64,000 bases of DNA from Cristatella mucedo. Its lineage: Eukaryota > Bryozoa > Phylactolaemata > Cristatellidae. The position numbers and the translations under genes were made by a program. The notes beneath the pieces are model-generated. The model did not search any database and had not been told where the DNA came from. It saw only the letters and a program-made list of their open reading frames with translations. Where the stretch lies: the NCBI GenBank assembly GCA_009760855.2, contig WPIO01000007.1, positions 10,124,501 to 10,188,500 on the forward strand, written 5' to 3'. Below are positions 33,930 to 46,255 of this stretch, piece by piece; position 1 is the first letter of the stretch, and every line of letters begins with the position of its first letter.

Positions 33930-34740
33930 TGCCATTTTTCACAATGGTGACGAAATTTGCCATTAACCAATTTTTTTCAAGCACTAAAAACTGACCTTGC
34001 GTGAAGATAGTATCAGACAGACACAGGTGACTAACGCAACTCTCACTTGGTCAGCTGGCAACAAAGCCATATTTACCTGAAAGTCTCGACACAACACTAT
34101 GTACGATAAAGCTTGAAATGGTACAGAAGAACTACAGATGGGAACTACTGCATGGCGGACAGCAACAAAGCATGCTTCTATCTATTCCGATCCATTTATA
34201 ATATGTTGGTCAGCAATATTTCTTACTTATTACACATCTCAAGCACGACGGGACTCGGTGCATTTGTAACGCTAGACCGTTTCCACGTAAAACATTGGAC
34301 GGTCGCTTTTGTTGACAAAAATATCAATAGCAGCCTGGCATTCAACATAGCTATTATAGCCAATGCGTTCACAAGGATCATCAACCTATTGTTATACCAA
34401 TCAGAACCTATCTGACCGAGAAAATAATTACACTGAGCAGGCAAGGATTCTTGTCATTGACTTATTATCAAGGTCGATGCAAGCTATTCAGTTGCTAATC
34501 ACGGCCCCTTCATTAGAAGCACCTTGCAAACTAGCAGCTTAATAACCTATGTTTATGATCTTATGATCTATCACAACATATCTAATACAAGGCTCAGTTT
34601 TCGAACTGCCCATTGCCTACTAGCAAGATAACGGTTTTTAAAAAGTCAGTTTCTAATCACCATAATACTAAGACATTTTGATATCACCCTAGAAGATCTG
34701 AAATTTTGTTCTGCTCACTTTAAATTATTCGGAAAGAAGC
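33930..34740. other. Unassigned AT-rich stretch
   Basis: The missing first exon of GSTO copy 2 may lie here or further upstream, but I see no convincing ATG-to-donor candidate. Open frames are short. Confidence 0.35.
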
Positions 34741-34759
34741 GTATTGATTGGTTATCATT

Positions 34760-34960
34760 ATTAGTAATAGTGATAGATCGTTTGCACAGCAACTAATGAG
34801 CGCTCCACTCCTATCCAGGCACTGCATAGCTCGGTGCAAAAGAATCAATAGCAAAGGTTGAGGACATGCACGGTATCATGCTTAGACAAACATGCAAAAG
34901 GCACACAAGTATGAGCCTGGACAAGCGTGCAAAAGAAAAATAAATGGAATTTTATGGCCG
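34760..34960 (-). mobile_element. Decayed LINE-A 3' end, variant subfamily
   Basis: AACTAATGAGCGCTCCACTC and GACATGCACGGTATCATGCT resemble the 3' untranslated region. A similar variant lies at 51660-51740. Confidence 0.4.
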
Positions 34961-35003
34961 CCGGTTCGTATGACCTCAGGAAACTAACATGCACCGAATC
35001 ATG

Positions 35004-35325
35004 AATAATAATAACAATAATAATAATAATAATATTGCACTTGATAAAGCGCCCTCAGAGAACTTAATCTCTTTCTAGGCGCTTTACATTTGCTGCAAAG
35101 TGATATGCAATAGAATAGTAACAGGTAAGTACGAGAATCACTCGGTAACAAAAAGGACTAGTACACGTTAGCGAAGGTAAAGAAGCATGCCTAGTGTCAG
35201 CACGTATGAGCGCACAGCAAGCAATTCACACGCGCCTGAACAATGCAGCGAGGAACTTGCGGGTTTTGTCAAGGAGTTTCGTTGCATCAGTCGGGAGTCG
35301 GGAGCTCCAGGCTTAGGTATCATAC
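35004..35325 (-). mobile_element. LINE-A 3' end, first part of a copy split by SINE-2
   Basis: (AAT)n at 35004-35033, reversed hairpin (GCGCCCTCAGAGAACTTAAT), 3' untranslated region, then CGGGAGCTCCAGGCTTAGGT, the KAWSSRLP region. The C-terminal part continues beyond the SINE-2 at 35476. Confidence 0.75.
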
Positions 35326-35327
35326 TA

Positions 35328-35475
35328 ACTGAGCTGGTTTGGTCTAGCAGTTTAGTTGGTCGCCCCGACCAACGTCTGTCTAAGGTCGTGGGCTCGAGCC
35401 CCGAGGCATATGTGAAGCGCCTGAGTAGATATTAAGTTCTCTTGGGGCGCTATACAAATGATTTATATTCTATAT
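35328..35475 (+). mobile_element. SINE-2, well preserved
   Basis: Head TGGTCTAGCAGTTTAGTTGG, B-box region GTGGGCTCGAGCCCCGAGG, then GCATATGTGAAGCGCCTGAG and TTGGGGCGCTATACAAATGA: the LINE-A hairpin. Inserted into a minus-strand LINE-A. Confidence 0.85.
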
Positions 35476-35836
35476 TCTTATATTTCTAACTGAAGGAAGC
35501 CTTCAAAGCATTTGAAGTTTTTTAGAGGCACAGCTAAGTTACTTGAGTCAAAAGCCTGCGTAGGTGATATTTCTGATTGGTGAGCCAAAACAAGAAAGTT
35601 GCGGGATGTAAAAGTGAGCAACAGAATCTTAGAAGTCCATGTGCAGCTTGATTGGGAACCAGTGCAGGTCGAAGAAATGTGGCAGTTGCAACGTTTGTGA
35701 AAGGCAAGCCTAGCTGCCGAGTTTGTATCAACTATGAGCATCTTGCTGCACAGTAAGAGGACGTACCATACTGATTACAGAAGTCAAGACAGTACGTTAA
35801 AAATACATAGGCCAGCTTGGCAGTGGTATCCCAGTC
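35476..35836 (-). mobile_element. Old LINE-A C-terminal part (continuation)
   Basis: In reverse, segments correspond to the LHWLPVKQRI region (TGATTGGGAACCAGTGCAGG) and to the NSAARLAFHKRCNCHIS stretch, ending near TAKLAYVFLTYCLDFCN at about 35770-35840. Confidence 0.65.
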
Positions 35837-36440
35837 TAAGCGGTTTGAGCACGTGTCACCTCTGCTGAAAGAGCTAGGATGGTTGCCGGTTGAGCAAAGG
35901 ATACAGAGCAAAGTTCTTACGCCGACCCACAAGGCCCGCCACGGCTTAGCTCCTTCGTACCTAGCTGAACTGCTGCATCAGTTTCAGCCTGTTCGCGCCC
36001 TCAGGTCCTGTGTGGACAATAAGTTAGCTGTCCCATTCCTCCGCTTAAAGACAGTTGGCGACAGAAGCTTTAGCTCTGCAGGTCCTAGACTGTGGAACTC
36101 GCTTCCACAATTCTTACGCAACGACAACTACTCTCCAACTGCCGACTATGGCACATCTTTTTCAGCGGTCCTGAACTGCTACTTCTATGCTACTCACTAC
36201 CTCAACTGCTCTCCTGACTCTGCTATGCTTTCCACTTTCTCTTTGTTGCGTGAAACGAAGTCTGTTGGCTACCGAATGCGTACCGAAAGCCACTTAGGCT
36301 GTGAATGCGCTATACAAAACTCTCCTGCGTAACACCCACATGGTCTTTATGACTTTGTGGAGTTACTGACGGAGATACATAAGCAGGTACGAATTTTTTG
36401 GTTACTGACGGAGATACATAAGCAGGTACGAATTTTAACA
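35836..36440 (+). mobile_element. LINE-B C-terminal part and 3' end
   Basis: Open for about 160 codons: RFEHVSPLLKELGWLPVEQR, HGLAPSYLAELLHQFQPVRA, KTVGDRSFSSAGPRLWNSLP, then a short C-terminal tail and the 3' terminus TTTGTGGAGTTACTGACGGA. The terminal segment is repeated once in tandem (39-bp period, 36362-36438). Best-preserved LINE-B piece here. Confidence 0.85.
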
Positions 36441-36539
36441 GTGTTAAGTAGCTGAAATTAAACAGACTTTAGTGTAAATTTGATCTGGTCATTTAGTTAA
36501 AGGTCACATGGAACAGGACACCTACGTAGATTGCATGCA

Positions 36540-36975
36540 GACACTATATGAGATGAGCTGGCCAAGCCCGTTTCACTCTTATTTTTTTCAATTTCTGAGA
36601 AAATTTAGGTTTACCAATGACTAATAAGATGGTTTTATTGTCATTAGAGGAAGTTTTCTGCCATCCAAGTACGAATGTCCGTAGTAAATGCTGAAAGGAG
36701 CAAATATAGTTTGACGTGCTGTAAGGCAGGTAGAAATCAAAGCACAGGTACAACTCTCTGTAATTTACATGAAAGCCTAGATTGTGTTTGGCGTTTATTT
36801 GAGTTTAAGGACTGGCATAAATAATTAAAAAAAGTGGCCCAAGCTCAGATCCCTGAAGTGTGCCATGCTGAAAAGGCTTCTGGGTAACTGTCATCTGCTG
36901 ACGTCAATGCTCTGTACTATCCCACTGAGATATGATACAAGTCATTCATTCTATTGCAGTGCCAGTGATATACGG
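36540..36975 (-). mobile_element. Old LINE-A internal fragment
   Basis: The minus strand reads MYLCFDFYLPYSTSN (the region after YADDTQ) and ILLVIGKPKFSQKL. Further upstream it matches the GRLQS.DVNGQ and TALQWF regions, up to GCAGTGCCAGTGATA in reverse. Confidence 0.7.
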
Positions 36976-36979
36976 GTGA

Positions 36980-38880
36980 TACTACAGGTGCTCAAAAAGG
37001 ACCTATGGATCATTTATCCATAGTATCACTCTCTGGCAATGCTACGTAGCTTCAAAGGAAGGAGTAGCCAGTTGTACCCCTGAATGTTGCAGTTGCACAT
37101 AAACTGGCGTCTTTGATGTCATACTGCCAGTTCGAGCGTTGTATCAAAATGTAGCAGATACCCGCGAGATTTATAAACTCTTTATCCGATGGGAATCCAG
37201 ACTAAAATGGGAGACTAGCTATACACACACCGAAACATCCCTTTTTGCTAGGCAAATGACAGGCTGAAGCACTGGAGACACAGCCTGAATGACCTGAAGT
37301 AGTCAACAGAGCGGCAAGCTGCAAATAATTACAGCTTAGTACAGTAGGATTGTGATAGCAACGATGGCTTGAAACTCAAGAAAAAAAATTGTGGTGTCCA
37401 GAAAACCCCTGTGCTGGCGGCTCGTCCGAAGCTGCCTCGACTTTTCTGTTGTTCACAGACCTGGCGGCCCACTGCCAACGGTACGAGATTCCACGACGAG
37501 CTATTGCAGCAAAGTCCTCTGCCTTTCCTACTCAATAAATTGTGGTTCAATCGAATTCGTCCCTCGACTATTTCTGGGCGTCGCAGCCGAAAAGGAGCAT
37601 GGAAGTGCCGCTCTGCCTTGTGGGACTAGCCTTCTCATTTATGCCACACACTGCTAGCCAGCGTGTTTCTTCGAATTCCAAACGCATGTTTTACCAGCTC
37701 AACCTGGCCGAGTTGTCAACGACCCGAGTGGGCTTGCCTGACCGGCCAATATCATTATGACCGGCAAAGTGTTCGTCTCATCACACACGTGGCTCAATCA
37801 GTAGAGCACAAGACTGGCCAAGCATAGACACACACATGCGAGCAAGCACGCTCGCGAGCACACACACACACACACGCACACGCAAACGCACACGCACACA
37901 AAAAATCATTTACAACCTGCCGGCAAGTGCTTTGTTTCGGAGAGCACCGCCATCTTCCAGAGAGCTCAGACGGCAACACCGAAGATAGCGACGACCAGAT
38001 AGGTAACGGCGCCAGCTCTCGGAATCCGGCTCGCAGTTTCTGTCCTGCTGATCGGCACGTGACCACTAATCTGGTCCCCGGCTAACCCACGCAATCGCAA
38101 CTGTTTGCTTTGGCTGCAAAAGAGAAGCAGGCTGTGTGCCGAGGGTTTGTGGGCGGCTGACCAGCATCCTCCTGCATTCCTAAATGGCTTGCCCCACCCA
38201 CTCAGCCTCCAGCTCGTCCGTCTCCCCCAGCGAGAAGACAAACCCAACTTTAGATATTTGCCCTGTCAGTGGACACAGTCTCGCTAGTCCAGCCGCACCC
38301 TCCCGGGCGTCGGCAGGATTCAGCACACGCTCTTGCATCGCTTGCTGAGCTCGAAGAGGCCCAATTCACGAGCAGCCGATCGCCTACCGCTAGGTACCGG
38401 TGCAGAGCCCCGGGGAAAATAATTGGACTCGGAGATCGTTATCGACAGGGCCCGTCAGCGAAACGAGACGCCGCTACTTGGTCGATACTTTTTTTGAGGG
38501 AGGCGAAGCGTCTCATTGCATTGCCTCACCCCTGATCCTTTGCTCGCTGCCAACGAAAGCCCACATTGCCAATTCTCAGGCAGAATTCTGGACGTCATCG
38601 GTTACAAATACGTAATTGTAGCAGCACTAATATCCAATATACCGACGATGAGTATCTGTACGAGTCCAATTGATCGGCAACAACCGATACGATAAGCCAG
38701 AATTGTCATCGGCAAGCAACCCCTGCACAAGAACTACATTGAACTGAACATCGCATCAACTGTAGACATGCCTCGTGTTGGCTGGCCACAGCTCTATCCA
38801 ATTCCTTAACTTAAGGGGGTGCTGGATTGTGCTATTACGGGTTTTAATCCAGTGATCCCGGCAGCGATATGAACAGTTAG
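36980..38880. other. Unassigned stretch with GC-rich centre
   Basis: Holds a (CA)n run near 37858-37900 and several open frames of 60-90 codons on both strands without family signature. The GC-rich part (37400-38600) could contain an exon or promoter, but I cannot support one. Confidence 0.35.
37858..37900. repeat. (CA)n microsatellite
   Basis: ACACACACACACACACGCAC with interruptions (AAACGCACACGCACAC). Confidence 0.85.
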
Positions 38881-38884
38881 CAGT

Positions 38885-39675
38885 GGACTAGCAATTGATC
38901 CATGCATTTATGACATTCCGTCTAGACTTCTGCAACTCACAGCTTGCTGGTCTACCGGCCAGTGCAATCAGGCGCTTACCGCTGGTGCAAAACCTTGCAG
39001 CTAGGCTTTTCTGTCGTGAGCGACGCAGTTACCACATTACACCAATTCTTGCCGATATACAAAGGCTCTCCATCAAGCAGCGTATCGACTTCAATGTTCT
39101 GTCAGTCACTTTCAGGTCCCTTCATTCTCTGGCTCTAGCGTACCTATCCGAACTACTCCCTCACTAGGCTAAGAATCATACCACCTGCTTTACTGAATTA
39201 AATTGTCTAGCTACACCAGATCCGAGCCTCAAGTTCTTTTTAGAGACCGTACTTTTAGTTCCTATGCTTTCAAAGCCAGGAACTCCTTTCCGACTGGCAT
39301 CACAATATCTCCCAATTAGACATTTAAAAAGACGTTAAGCGCGCACCTAATTGTCGCAGCATTTAGGTAGGTCCTTGTGATTCGTCCTGTGTGGGCTTAT
39401 GCGTACTGACACTGTGCATGCTGCCACTAACCAACTTTGCATGCTGACCCTGTGCATGTCAACTCTAACCACGCATGCTACTGCTACCATTCAAACATGC
39501 TTTCTTTGCATCATATCTAGTGTGCCTAGAAAGAGATTAAGTTTTCTCAGGGAGCTACACAAATGTATTATTATCATGCTTTCATTACGGCCTAAGTAAA
39601 GTGCCTAGAAAGAGATTGAGTTATCTGAAGATGCTACACAAATGCAATACTGTTATTGTTAATTATTAATCAGCC
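38885..39675 (+). mobile_element. LINE-A C-terminal part and 3' end, older subfamily
   Basis: Reads IHAFMTFRLDFCNSQLAGLP and QNLAARLFCRERRSYHI, then a decayed C-terminus and a 3' end at about 39525-39575. A second, similar 3' tail (AAAGTGCCTAGAAAGAGATT ... GCTACACAAATGCAATACTG) follows at 39600-39660, so the end is duplicated. Confidence 0.75.
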
Positions 39676-39679
39676 TTCG

Positions 39680-40180
39680 TATGATTGACTATACATGGCA
39701 AGATCAAATTGTAACTCGTCCTTGGCGTTACCCATGCGACAGCGGTACGGTCACTTAGTCTGACCGGGGCATAGCGAGCGGATTTATTCGAGCTATACCG
39801 CCAGCCCGCCGACTCAGTTGCTGGAGAGGACTACCTCGAACGGCGTGAGCTTAGTATTACTGATCCGTTGGAACGCTCCAGTGTATCGGGCAGATTATAA
39901 AAGGTCTATAGATAATTCACGGTACCTAAATTTCAGCCTTATAAGAAGCGGATACAGTAATTAATGATTAGTTGGTGGTGTGGAATTATGGTTTATCGCG
40001 GGTTTGTGGATTATTGAGTTTGTGGTTTATCGATTATTATGGGTTAATGAGTTTGAGTTTGGATTGAGGGAGTATTATGGACTGGAGAGAAGTGTTCAGC
40101 AGAACGTGGGCGCAGGAGTGGATGGTCGTGACCCATCGTCTTGCGAGCCCAAATGCACAGTTGCTCTCGGACACGAAGGC
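39680..40180. other. Unassigned stretch
   Basis: GTTTATCGATTATTATGGG-type low-complexity sequence near 39970-40080. No gene or known repeat recognised. Confidence 0.35.
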
Positions 40181-40184
40181 ATTT

Positions 40185-41725
40185 AATAATAATAATAATA
40201 ATAATAATAATTCACTTGATAAAGCGCCCTCAGAGAACTCAATCTCTCTCTAGGCGCTTTACATTTGCTGTAAAGTGAAATGCAATTGAATGGTAAGTAA
40301 AAGCATGCTTGAAAAACAAACGAGATGAATAATATGGTTAGGGTTGACATGCACAGGGTCAGCATGCAAATGTGGTTAGTGGCAGCATGCACAGTGTCAG
40401 CACGCATAAGCACATCAAAGACGAATCACAGGGACCCACTAAATGCTGTCCTAAATAGGTGTGTTTTTAGGTTCCTTTTAAATGTGGTCAGGTCAGGGGA
40501 TGTTTTGACGCAGGTCGGGAGGGAGTTCCAGGCTTTGGGAGCATATGAACTAAATGCACGGTCTCCAAAGGATTTAAGGTTTGTATGAGGTATTTCTAGA
40601 CTGTTGGATTCCGAGAAGCGGGTGGTACGATGCTTGGCCTGATGGGGTAGTATATCTGACAGATAGGCTGGAGCCATAGAATGAAGGGACCTAAAAGTGA
40701 GCGACAAAAACCTTAAAGTCAATCCGTTGCTTGACTGGTAGCCAGTGCAGGTCGGCGAGAAGTGGAGTAATGTGGCAACTGCGATGCTCACGACAGACAA
40801 GCCTAGCTGCAGAGTTTTGCACAAGCTGCAATCGCCTGATCGCACATGCTGGTAGGCCAGTAAGCAGTGAGTTGCAGAAGTCGAGACGAGATGTCACGAA
40901 TGCATGGACCAACTTGGACGTGGTATCTTTATCTAAACAAGCCCGAATTTTAGCAATGTTAGGAGGCTGGAAATAGGCGGATTTGACTCTGGAGCTGATA
41001 TGGTCGTCTAACGAGAGGTCGCTTTGGAATATGACACCTAGATTCCGAGCTGATTCGACAGGAGATATGCTGGCAGAGCCAATTTTGAAAGTCAGCCTTT
41101 CCAATCTCTGGATCACACTGGGTTTGCCCATAACTAGTAAGTTAGTTTTATCATCGTTAAGTTTTAGAAAGTTTGCTGCCATCCATGTGCGGATGTCATC
41201 AATGCATGCAGCAAGTGAGTTGAGAGAATTTGAGGTGCTCGAAGGCTGGGAGGGATGAAAGCAAAGGTACAACTGAGTGTCATCCGCATAGAAGTGAAAG
41301 CCTAGATTGTGCTTGGCAATCACATCAGCAAGAGGCAGAGTATAAACCGTGAAAAGAACCGGACCTAGCACTGAGCCCTGAGGTACTCCATATTTCAGAG
41401 GTACTTCAGATGATCTTTGTCCATTCACGTCAATACTCTGGAGTCTCCCACTGAGATAGGACCTGAACCACTGCAGAGCAGTGCCAGTGATGCCCAGGCG
41501 AGATGAGAGGCGCTCTAGAACTTTGCGATCGATGGTATCAAAAGCTGCCGAAAGATCAAGCAAAACAAGCAGAGACACTCTACCCATGTCTGCATTCCTA
41601 AGTAGGTCGTTGTATACCCGAAGCAATGCTGACTCTGTGGAGTGATTAGCTCTAAAGCCAGACTGGAACTTACTAGCAAGGTGTGAGGTCTCGATATACG
41701 CGTTCCTATACCGTCGCTTGCTTGC
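40185..41725 (-). mobile_element. Young LINE-A, 5'-truncated, near-open reverse transcriptase
   Basis: (AAT)n at 40185-40212, hairpin, 3' untranslated region, then C-terminal frame (40845-40430) and the main frame (up to about 41700). They are joined by a one-base shift near 40700 (FKV..FVAHF against LSLTFRSL). Reads YIETSHLASKFQSGFRANHS, LSAAFDTIDRKVLERLSSRL (one Leu missing against other copies), GVPQGSVLGPVLF, FYADDTQLYLCF. Confidence 0.9.
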
Positions 41726-41729
41726 TGCG

Positions 41730-42168
41730 GGAGCGTCAAACCACAGGTGGTGCTCAGGGCGTTGCACTTCTCAGTTGTACTAAGGGTTTCGAGGCTGAGG
41801 TGTATGCTACGGCTGATGTTGAAAATGTATAGCCTCTCTGTGGCTTTGAAATAGGCTGCTCTACGATATAGATATACTTTTATACGATATAGATATACTT
41901 TTATAAAAAAAAAAAGGTATGAAGGTACCCTTTATTGCTGCCGTGCTCCGCCACAGTTGGCGGACATCTAGGTTCTTGATGCGATATCAGCGACTAGCGA
42001 GCCGTGCTTCGTCGAATCAGCTTCACAGATACAAGCAGCTCACAGCATGTGCCTTCGCAGCTCACAGCGCTTCGCTAAGTCTTAGTTGTTCTGTCACGAA
42101 AGATATGCTGCGCCACCTTGCTGCGTGACGGATGTGCGCCATCTTGCCGCGAGACGAAAGGAAAAATA
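41730..42168. other. Unassigned stretch with short tandem duplication
   Basis: A 24-bp unit (CGATATAGATATACTTTTAT) occurs twice at about 41862-41907, followed by an A run. Nothing else recognised. Confidence 0.4.
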
Positions 42169-42169
42169 G

Positions 42170-42335
42170 TAGCTGATTTAAAAGCCTCTTTTTTATAACG
42201 GCAGAAGAGCCTTGAAGGCTATCACTACCGCTTGCAGCGGCTATGAAGGTTCATCCACTGCAGGATTCGAACCCACGACCTCAGGAGCGAGGTCGGAAAG
42301 AGCGACCGCCTCACCTAGTGAGCCATCCAGGCGGT
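42170..42335 (-). mobile_element. SINE-1, full length, minus strand
   Basis: Reversed tail AGCTGATTTAAAAGCCTCTT, then AGAAGAGCC, GGATTCGAACCCACGACCTC (B box), and the head ending CACCTAGTGAGCCATCCAGG (A box). Confidence 0.85.
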
Positions 42336-42929
42336 ACAAGGACGGACGGACGAGTTTTCTCGCTTTAATTTCACTGGTATTTTCAGGCCTCGGTAAAAAC
42401 TAAAGCCTTTACGAGTTCGCAGTGTTTTCGATCCACAAACTCTACAGCGGAACTTGCTAGAGCTTGTTTATAGCAATAATAAGCGCATTAATTGAATGCA
42501 TACTTATTTTTGAAGACTGGACGTATTTATTGCAATGGAGAAATCGACGAGGTCGACATTGTGAACAGTGGAGAGCGCGAAGTGCGTGCGTGAGCACGCT
42601 ATTTGGAGTACATATTTGACGAAAGCAAGATCTACGAGTACAACAGGAAAGCAGCTCTCTGTGAGTGACCGGGACTCGCACAGCAGTGTAGAACGCTGCC
42701 GCTTGACTAATCCTGACTGTTCTAGCTTCTCAGAAAACTTTAAAAACGTCATAGGGGTGGCGAATAATCGTGAATGCAGATGACAGCAGAACTCAGCAAC
42801 ACTATATAAATAAGTACATACCCCTGTATTGTAATAGCTGGCTCTATTCAACTTTCGATGCTAACCGTCTCACAAGTCCACACCAATGTCTTGCCCTCGG
42901 TGTAGCGCACGTTGAATGTGCTCAAACTT

Positions 42930-43038
42930 CGCAATCCAGGTCGTGGGTCCAAGTTCTAAAGCAGGCAGTTCTAGTTTCCCACTGCAAACTGATGTGATAA
43001 CCGATAACCGTACTTCTATCACTATATAAATGAGGCTG
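42930..43038 (+). mobile_element. Possible SINE-1 remnant
   Basis: GGTCGTGGGTCCAAGTTCTA and ACTGCAAACTGATGTGATAA resemble the B box and body; the end TATATAAATGAGGCTGCCGT and GTCAGC is tail-like. Confidence 0.4.
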
Positions 43039-43324
43039 CCGTGTCAGCCGACCTAAACGTAATTAACTTTGACTCGGGGAAACCACTCTCGATAAGCATC
43101 TTAGTATCATTTGACATTTTCACATTAGATGTCCTTATGCAAGCTCTAAGCTCAATTCTGTGGTACTTAGCGTTGCTAATAATCATAATTTAGAAACTGA
43201 CAATAAGCTTTATGAACAACCCTGATCCATATCCGATTATTATTTCTTGTGAAATTCTCTTATATATTTTTATAATTCTTCTACTGTGTTCGCGAAACAA
43301 AAGTGCATAATATTGGCGATAAGA

Positions 43325-43975
43325 AGTTTGTATAGTGCCCTCAGAAAACTAAATCTCTTTCTAGGCACTTTACATATGCTCTAAAGGAAGCATGTCAATA
43401 AGGTTAGTAATATCGTGCCCAGCGTCAGCGCGGATAAACTCACAAAGGTCATGTTAGATTTTTTCGGGCAGTTGCGCACCGATCAAGACGGCTCCTCAGG
43501 CAGATGCCATTTATTAAGGAAACCCGGAACCGGGCCCTGCGGCCAGCAAACTGGCTTGGAAGAAGCAGCTGCAAGTGGGTCCGCTGCTCTCGCCTATGCG
43601 GTTTCCGCCGGAGTAGCCTGCTGTCGCGGTACAGCAGACCCAACAGGTCATTTTACGAGAACCCAGCAAATGCTGTGAGAAAGGATGCGCTTTTAGCTTT
43701 TTTTAAATGTCTTCAAGTTAGTGTACGTGGTGACTTCGGGAGCGTACTATAGTGCGGTCTCCAGCGATGGGAAATTGGTTAGAGGCAAAGCTGAAATACT
43801 ATTGGCAAAAAGAGCGAGTGGTACGAAGCTCCTTATGATTGGAAAATAGTTCGGATAAGTAAGCCAGAGAAAGACAAGAAGGGACCTAAAAGTGAGTGAT
43901 AGGACCTTGAAGTCGATACGCTACACGATTGGGAGCCAGTGCAGGTCCTAAAGAAGTGGTGTGATGTGCAGCCAA
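43325..43975 (-). mobile_element. Old LINE-A C-terminal part and 3' end
   Basis: Reversed hairpin in its GTGCC/GGCAC form (AGTGCCCTCAGAAAACTAAA, CTAGGCACTT) without (AAT)n. The C-terminal region extends back to the LHWLP region (TTGGGAGCCAGTGCAGGTCC) near 43930. A foreign block of about 150 bases around 43470-43640 interrupts it. Confidence 0.65.
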
Positions 43976-43979
43976 GCGT

Positions 43980-46105
43980 TAGATTACAATGAATTGGTCC
44001 CGCCTACGATTTCCGTTGTGCATTCTTGTAGAATTTTTTGGTCAATATAAACGCGACGTTAAGGCCGGCGTACATGGACAGTCCTCTGGGTCGTCGAGAG
44101 ATCACTCTTAGATTTTGCGTTAAGTCCGTCAATGAGTCTGGATGAAGATCAAGAAACATGCCTTACGAAAATATGTGAAAAATCTCACATGTTTACGCTT
44201 GTTTGAAGTTTCGCTTCTCGGTAAACACGATGCAGCCGTGCTCATACGAAGGAAGAGGAGCGGTGAGCGAGATCGAGCAACGATCCGAGATGGTAAGCTA
44301 GGTCACTATGGCAGGCATTCTGTATTATAGCCGGAACTCAAAAAAACATGTCGTAGAAAAGGTTAGACAGCCATAAAAGGGGTCGGTAGAGCGCGACTGT
44401 GAGAGGTGTGATATTGGATGAGGATCTAATGGCAACTGATTCAAGCTAAGAACCATGAAAAAACCGCAGGTTTTATAGCCGAGCGATTCGAGAACAACGG
44501 CAGCAGCCCTGCCCCCACAAAGGTGTCAGTCCACGCGGTCGGAAAGAAGAATTTACCGAGCAGGGTGGTCTCATGCACCCAGCCCCCGCAGAGTCTTCCA
44601 TGTCTTGCTCTGAAGAAATTATTGTCTGGGCAGGCAAGTCACTTTTCTAATTGAAATCCGAGTTTTATAATCGATGTAAAGTCAATAGTTCTTGCAAGCT
44701 ATCCAGGAAATTGAGGTCAATAGCTAACTGTACACAACAGAACGGACTGGAATTACGCAACCTTTAATCAAGGTATGTAATTGCGAATGTGGGTATGTAC
44801 CGAAAACAGAGGTCGCCGCTGACTACCAAGATGGCTCTAACCAATGAGAAGTCAACTAAGATCTAAATGTGAATGAATACTTCATAATTGAAAACTGAAT
44901 TTCATTAAATAAAAGAGCAAAAGTGAAAAATTCCCAAGTGCGAGGAACTACCAAACTCCTATTTAGATGGTTCATAACAAAAAATGCATAGAATGCATGC
45001 GAAACTGTCGGAGGAAACAATGAAAAAAAGCAGCAGAGAAATCCACTCCGAACCGAACTGGTGACACTCAAGAAAAGCGTGCCTTTCCTCACCAGTTAGG
45101 TCAGCGGACACTTGGACTCCTCTTCCAAAGCGAAATTCGAGTTTTCTGTGATGACTTGTTTACCGATGTGGGTTAGCATATGCAAGCACGTGCACCAGGG
45201 GCTACAGCGTTCTTTAAGAAATTGTGTAAAGAAGAATGCGAATGGGCTGAACCTTATCAAGGACCGATCCATTAGCTCGACTGACGCAACTAAAACATGG
45301 CAAGTACCCTTTCGAGCCGGCTTTCGGTGGGTGAGGGTGGCTGCAGCCTACGAGCCTCGCGGTTTGCCCCCGTGCCATTTCACCTGTTGCATTCTAGAAA
45401 AGCTGCTTATTATAGGTTCACTTGCTCCATATTTTTCAGAAAGTTACTATTTGACAGGAGCTGATATGAAGACTTCAGTATTTCACCGACTCCCGTGACA
45501 TTACTACGACTTTCTCAATTATTGCTTGTTTTATCCACGAGCATTTGTATATATATATATATATATATATTACTTATATTTACAAATATACTGTATATAA
45601 TAGTAATATGCGCACATGTAATGAATATATATATATTTTTATTTATTTATTTATATATGTAGTATATGTTTGATTCGAATCGCTGATTGCAATGACGTTA
45701 TATGCCCTTCGAATGAGTCCGGAGCTCCGGACTAAAAAAGCGTAGTGACTATCAATGGATTTGCCTCCAACCAGGTTCGCTTGTTATTTAACTCCATAGT
45801 TCACTAATTGGAATGGCTATTTGTGATGGATACTAAGTACCCAGTCTTTCTTGTGTAATGCAATTGGTTATACTGGATGGCCGTCTTAGAAACTGCTGGA
45901 AAAAGGTTTCCGCTCTGGAGCATGCGACACCTTTATATGACACATGAAGGCCGAATCAAGCTTAACAAAACGACTCTGTGCGAACTTCTAAAATAGCTGC
46001 CTGCATGTGGATGCTTCAATTGAGCTCATGGAAACCAGGAATCTGCTCCACGCAGACAGTCATCAGAACTTGCTGATTTTTGATGAGTGCGTGGCAAAGC
46101 ACTCA
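43980..46105. other. Unassigned AT-rich stretch
   Basis: Contains (AT)n at 45547-45572 and open frames up to 128 codons (45112-45498) without family signature. No SINE or LINE recognised. Confidence 0.35.
45547..45572. repeat. (AT)n microsatellite
   Basis: Pure TA dinucleotides, with more AT-rich low-complexity sequence to 45660. Confidence 0.9.
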
Positions 46106-46110
46106 GAATA

Positions 46111-46255
46111 ATAATAATGATAACAATAATATTGCACTTGATAAAGCGCCCTCAGAGAACTTAATCTCTTTCTAGGCGCTTTACATTTGCTGCAAAGTGA
46201 TAAGCAATTGAATAGTAAGTAAAATCATGCTTGAAAAACAAACAAAATGAATAAA
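46111..46255 (-). mobile_element. LINE-A tail only
   Basis: Imperfect (AAT)n, reversed hairpin, and about 60 bases of 3' untranslated region ending at ACAAACAAAATGAATAA. Lies about 560 bases downstream of the proline/arginine-rich gene's poly(A) signal. Confidence 0.82.

Noticed and set aside
34113-34415. 100-codon frame as a membrane protein
   Set aside because: No family signature, ordinary AT-rich composition and opposite-strand frame of similar length.
24716-36350. SINE-1 tail derived from LINE-B tail
   Set aside because: Only GCTATACAAAA is shared; the rest differs, so the similarity may be chance.
42170-42335. tRNA gene from the A- and B-box-like motifs
   Set aside because: Same sequence recurs many times with a non-tRNA body and constant tail, so it is a tRNA-derived SINE. 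The other SINE-1 and SINE-2 heads were rejected for the same reason.
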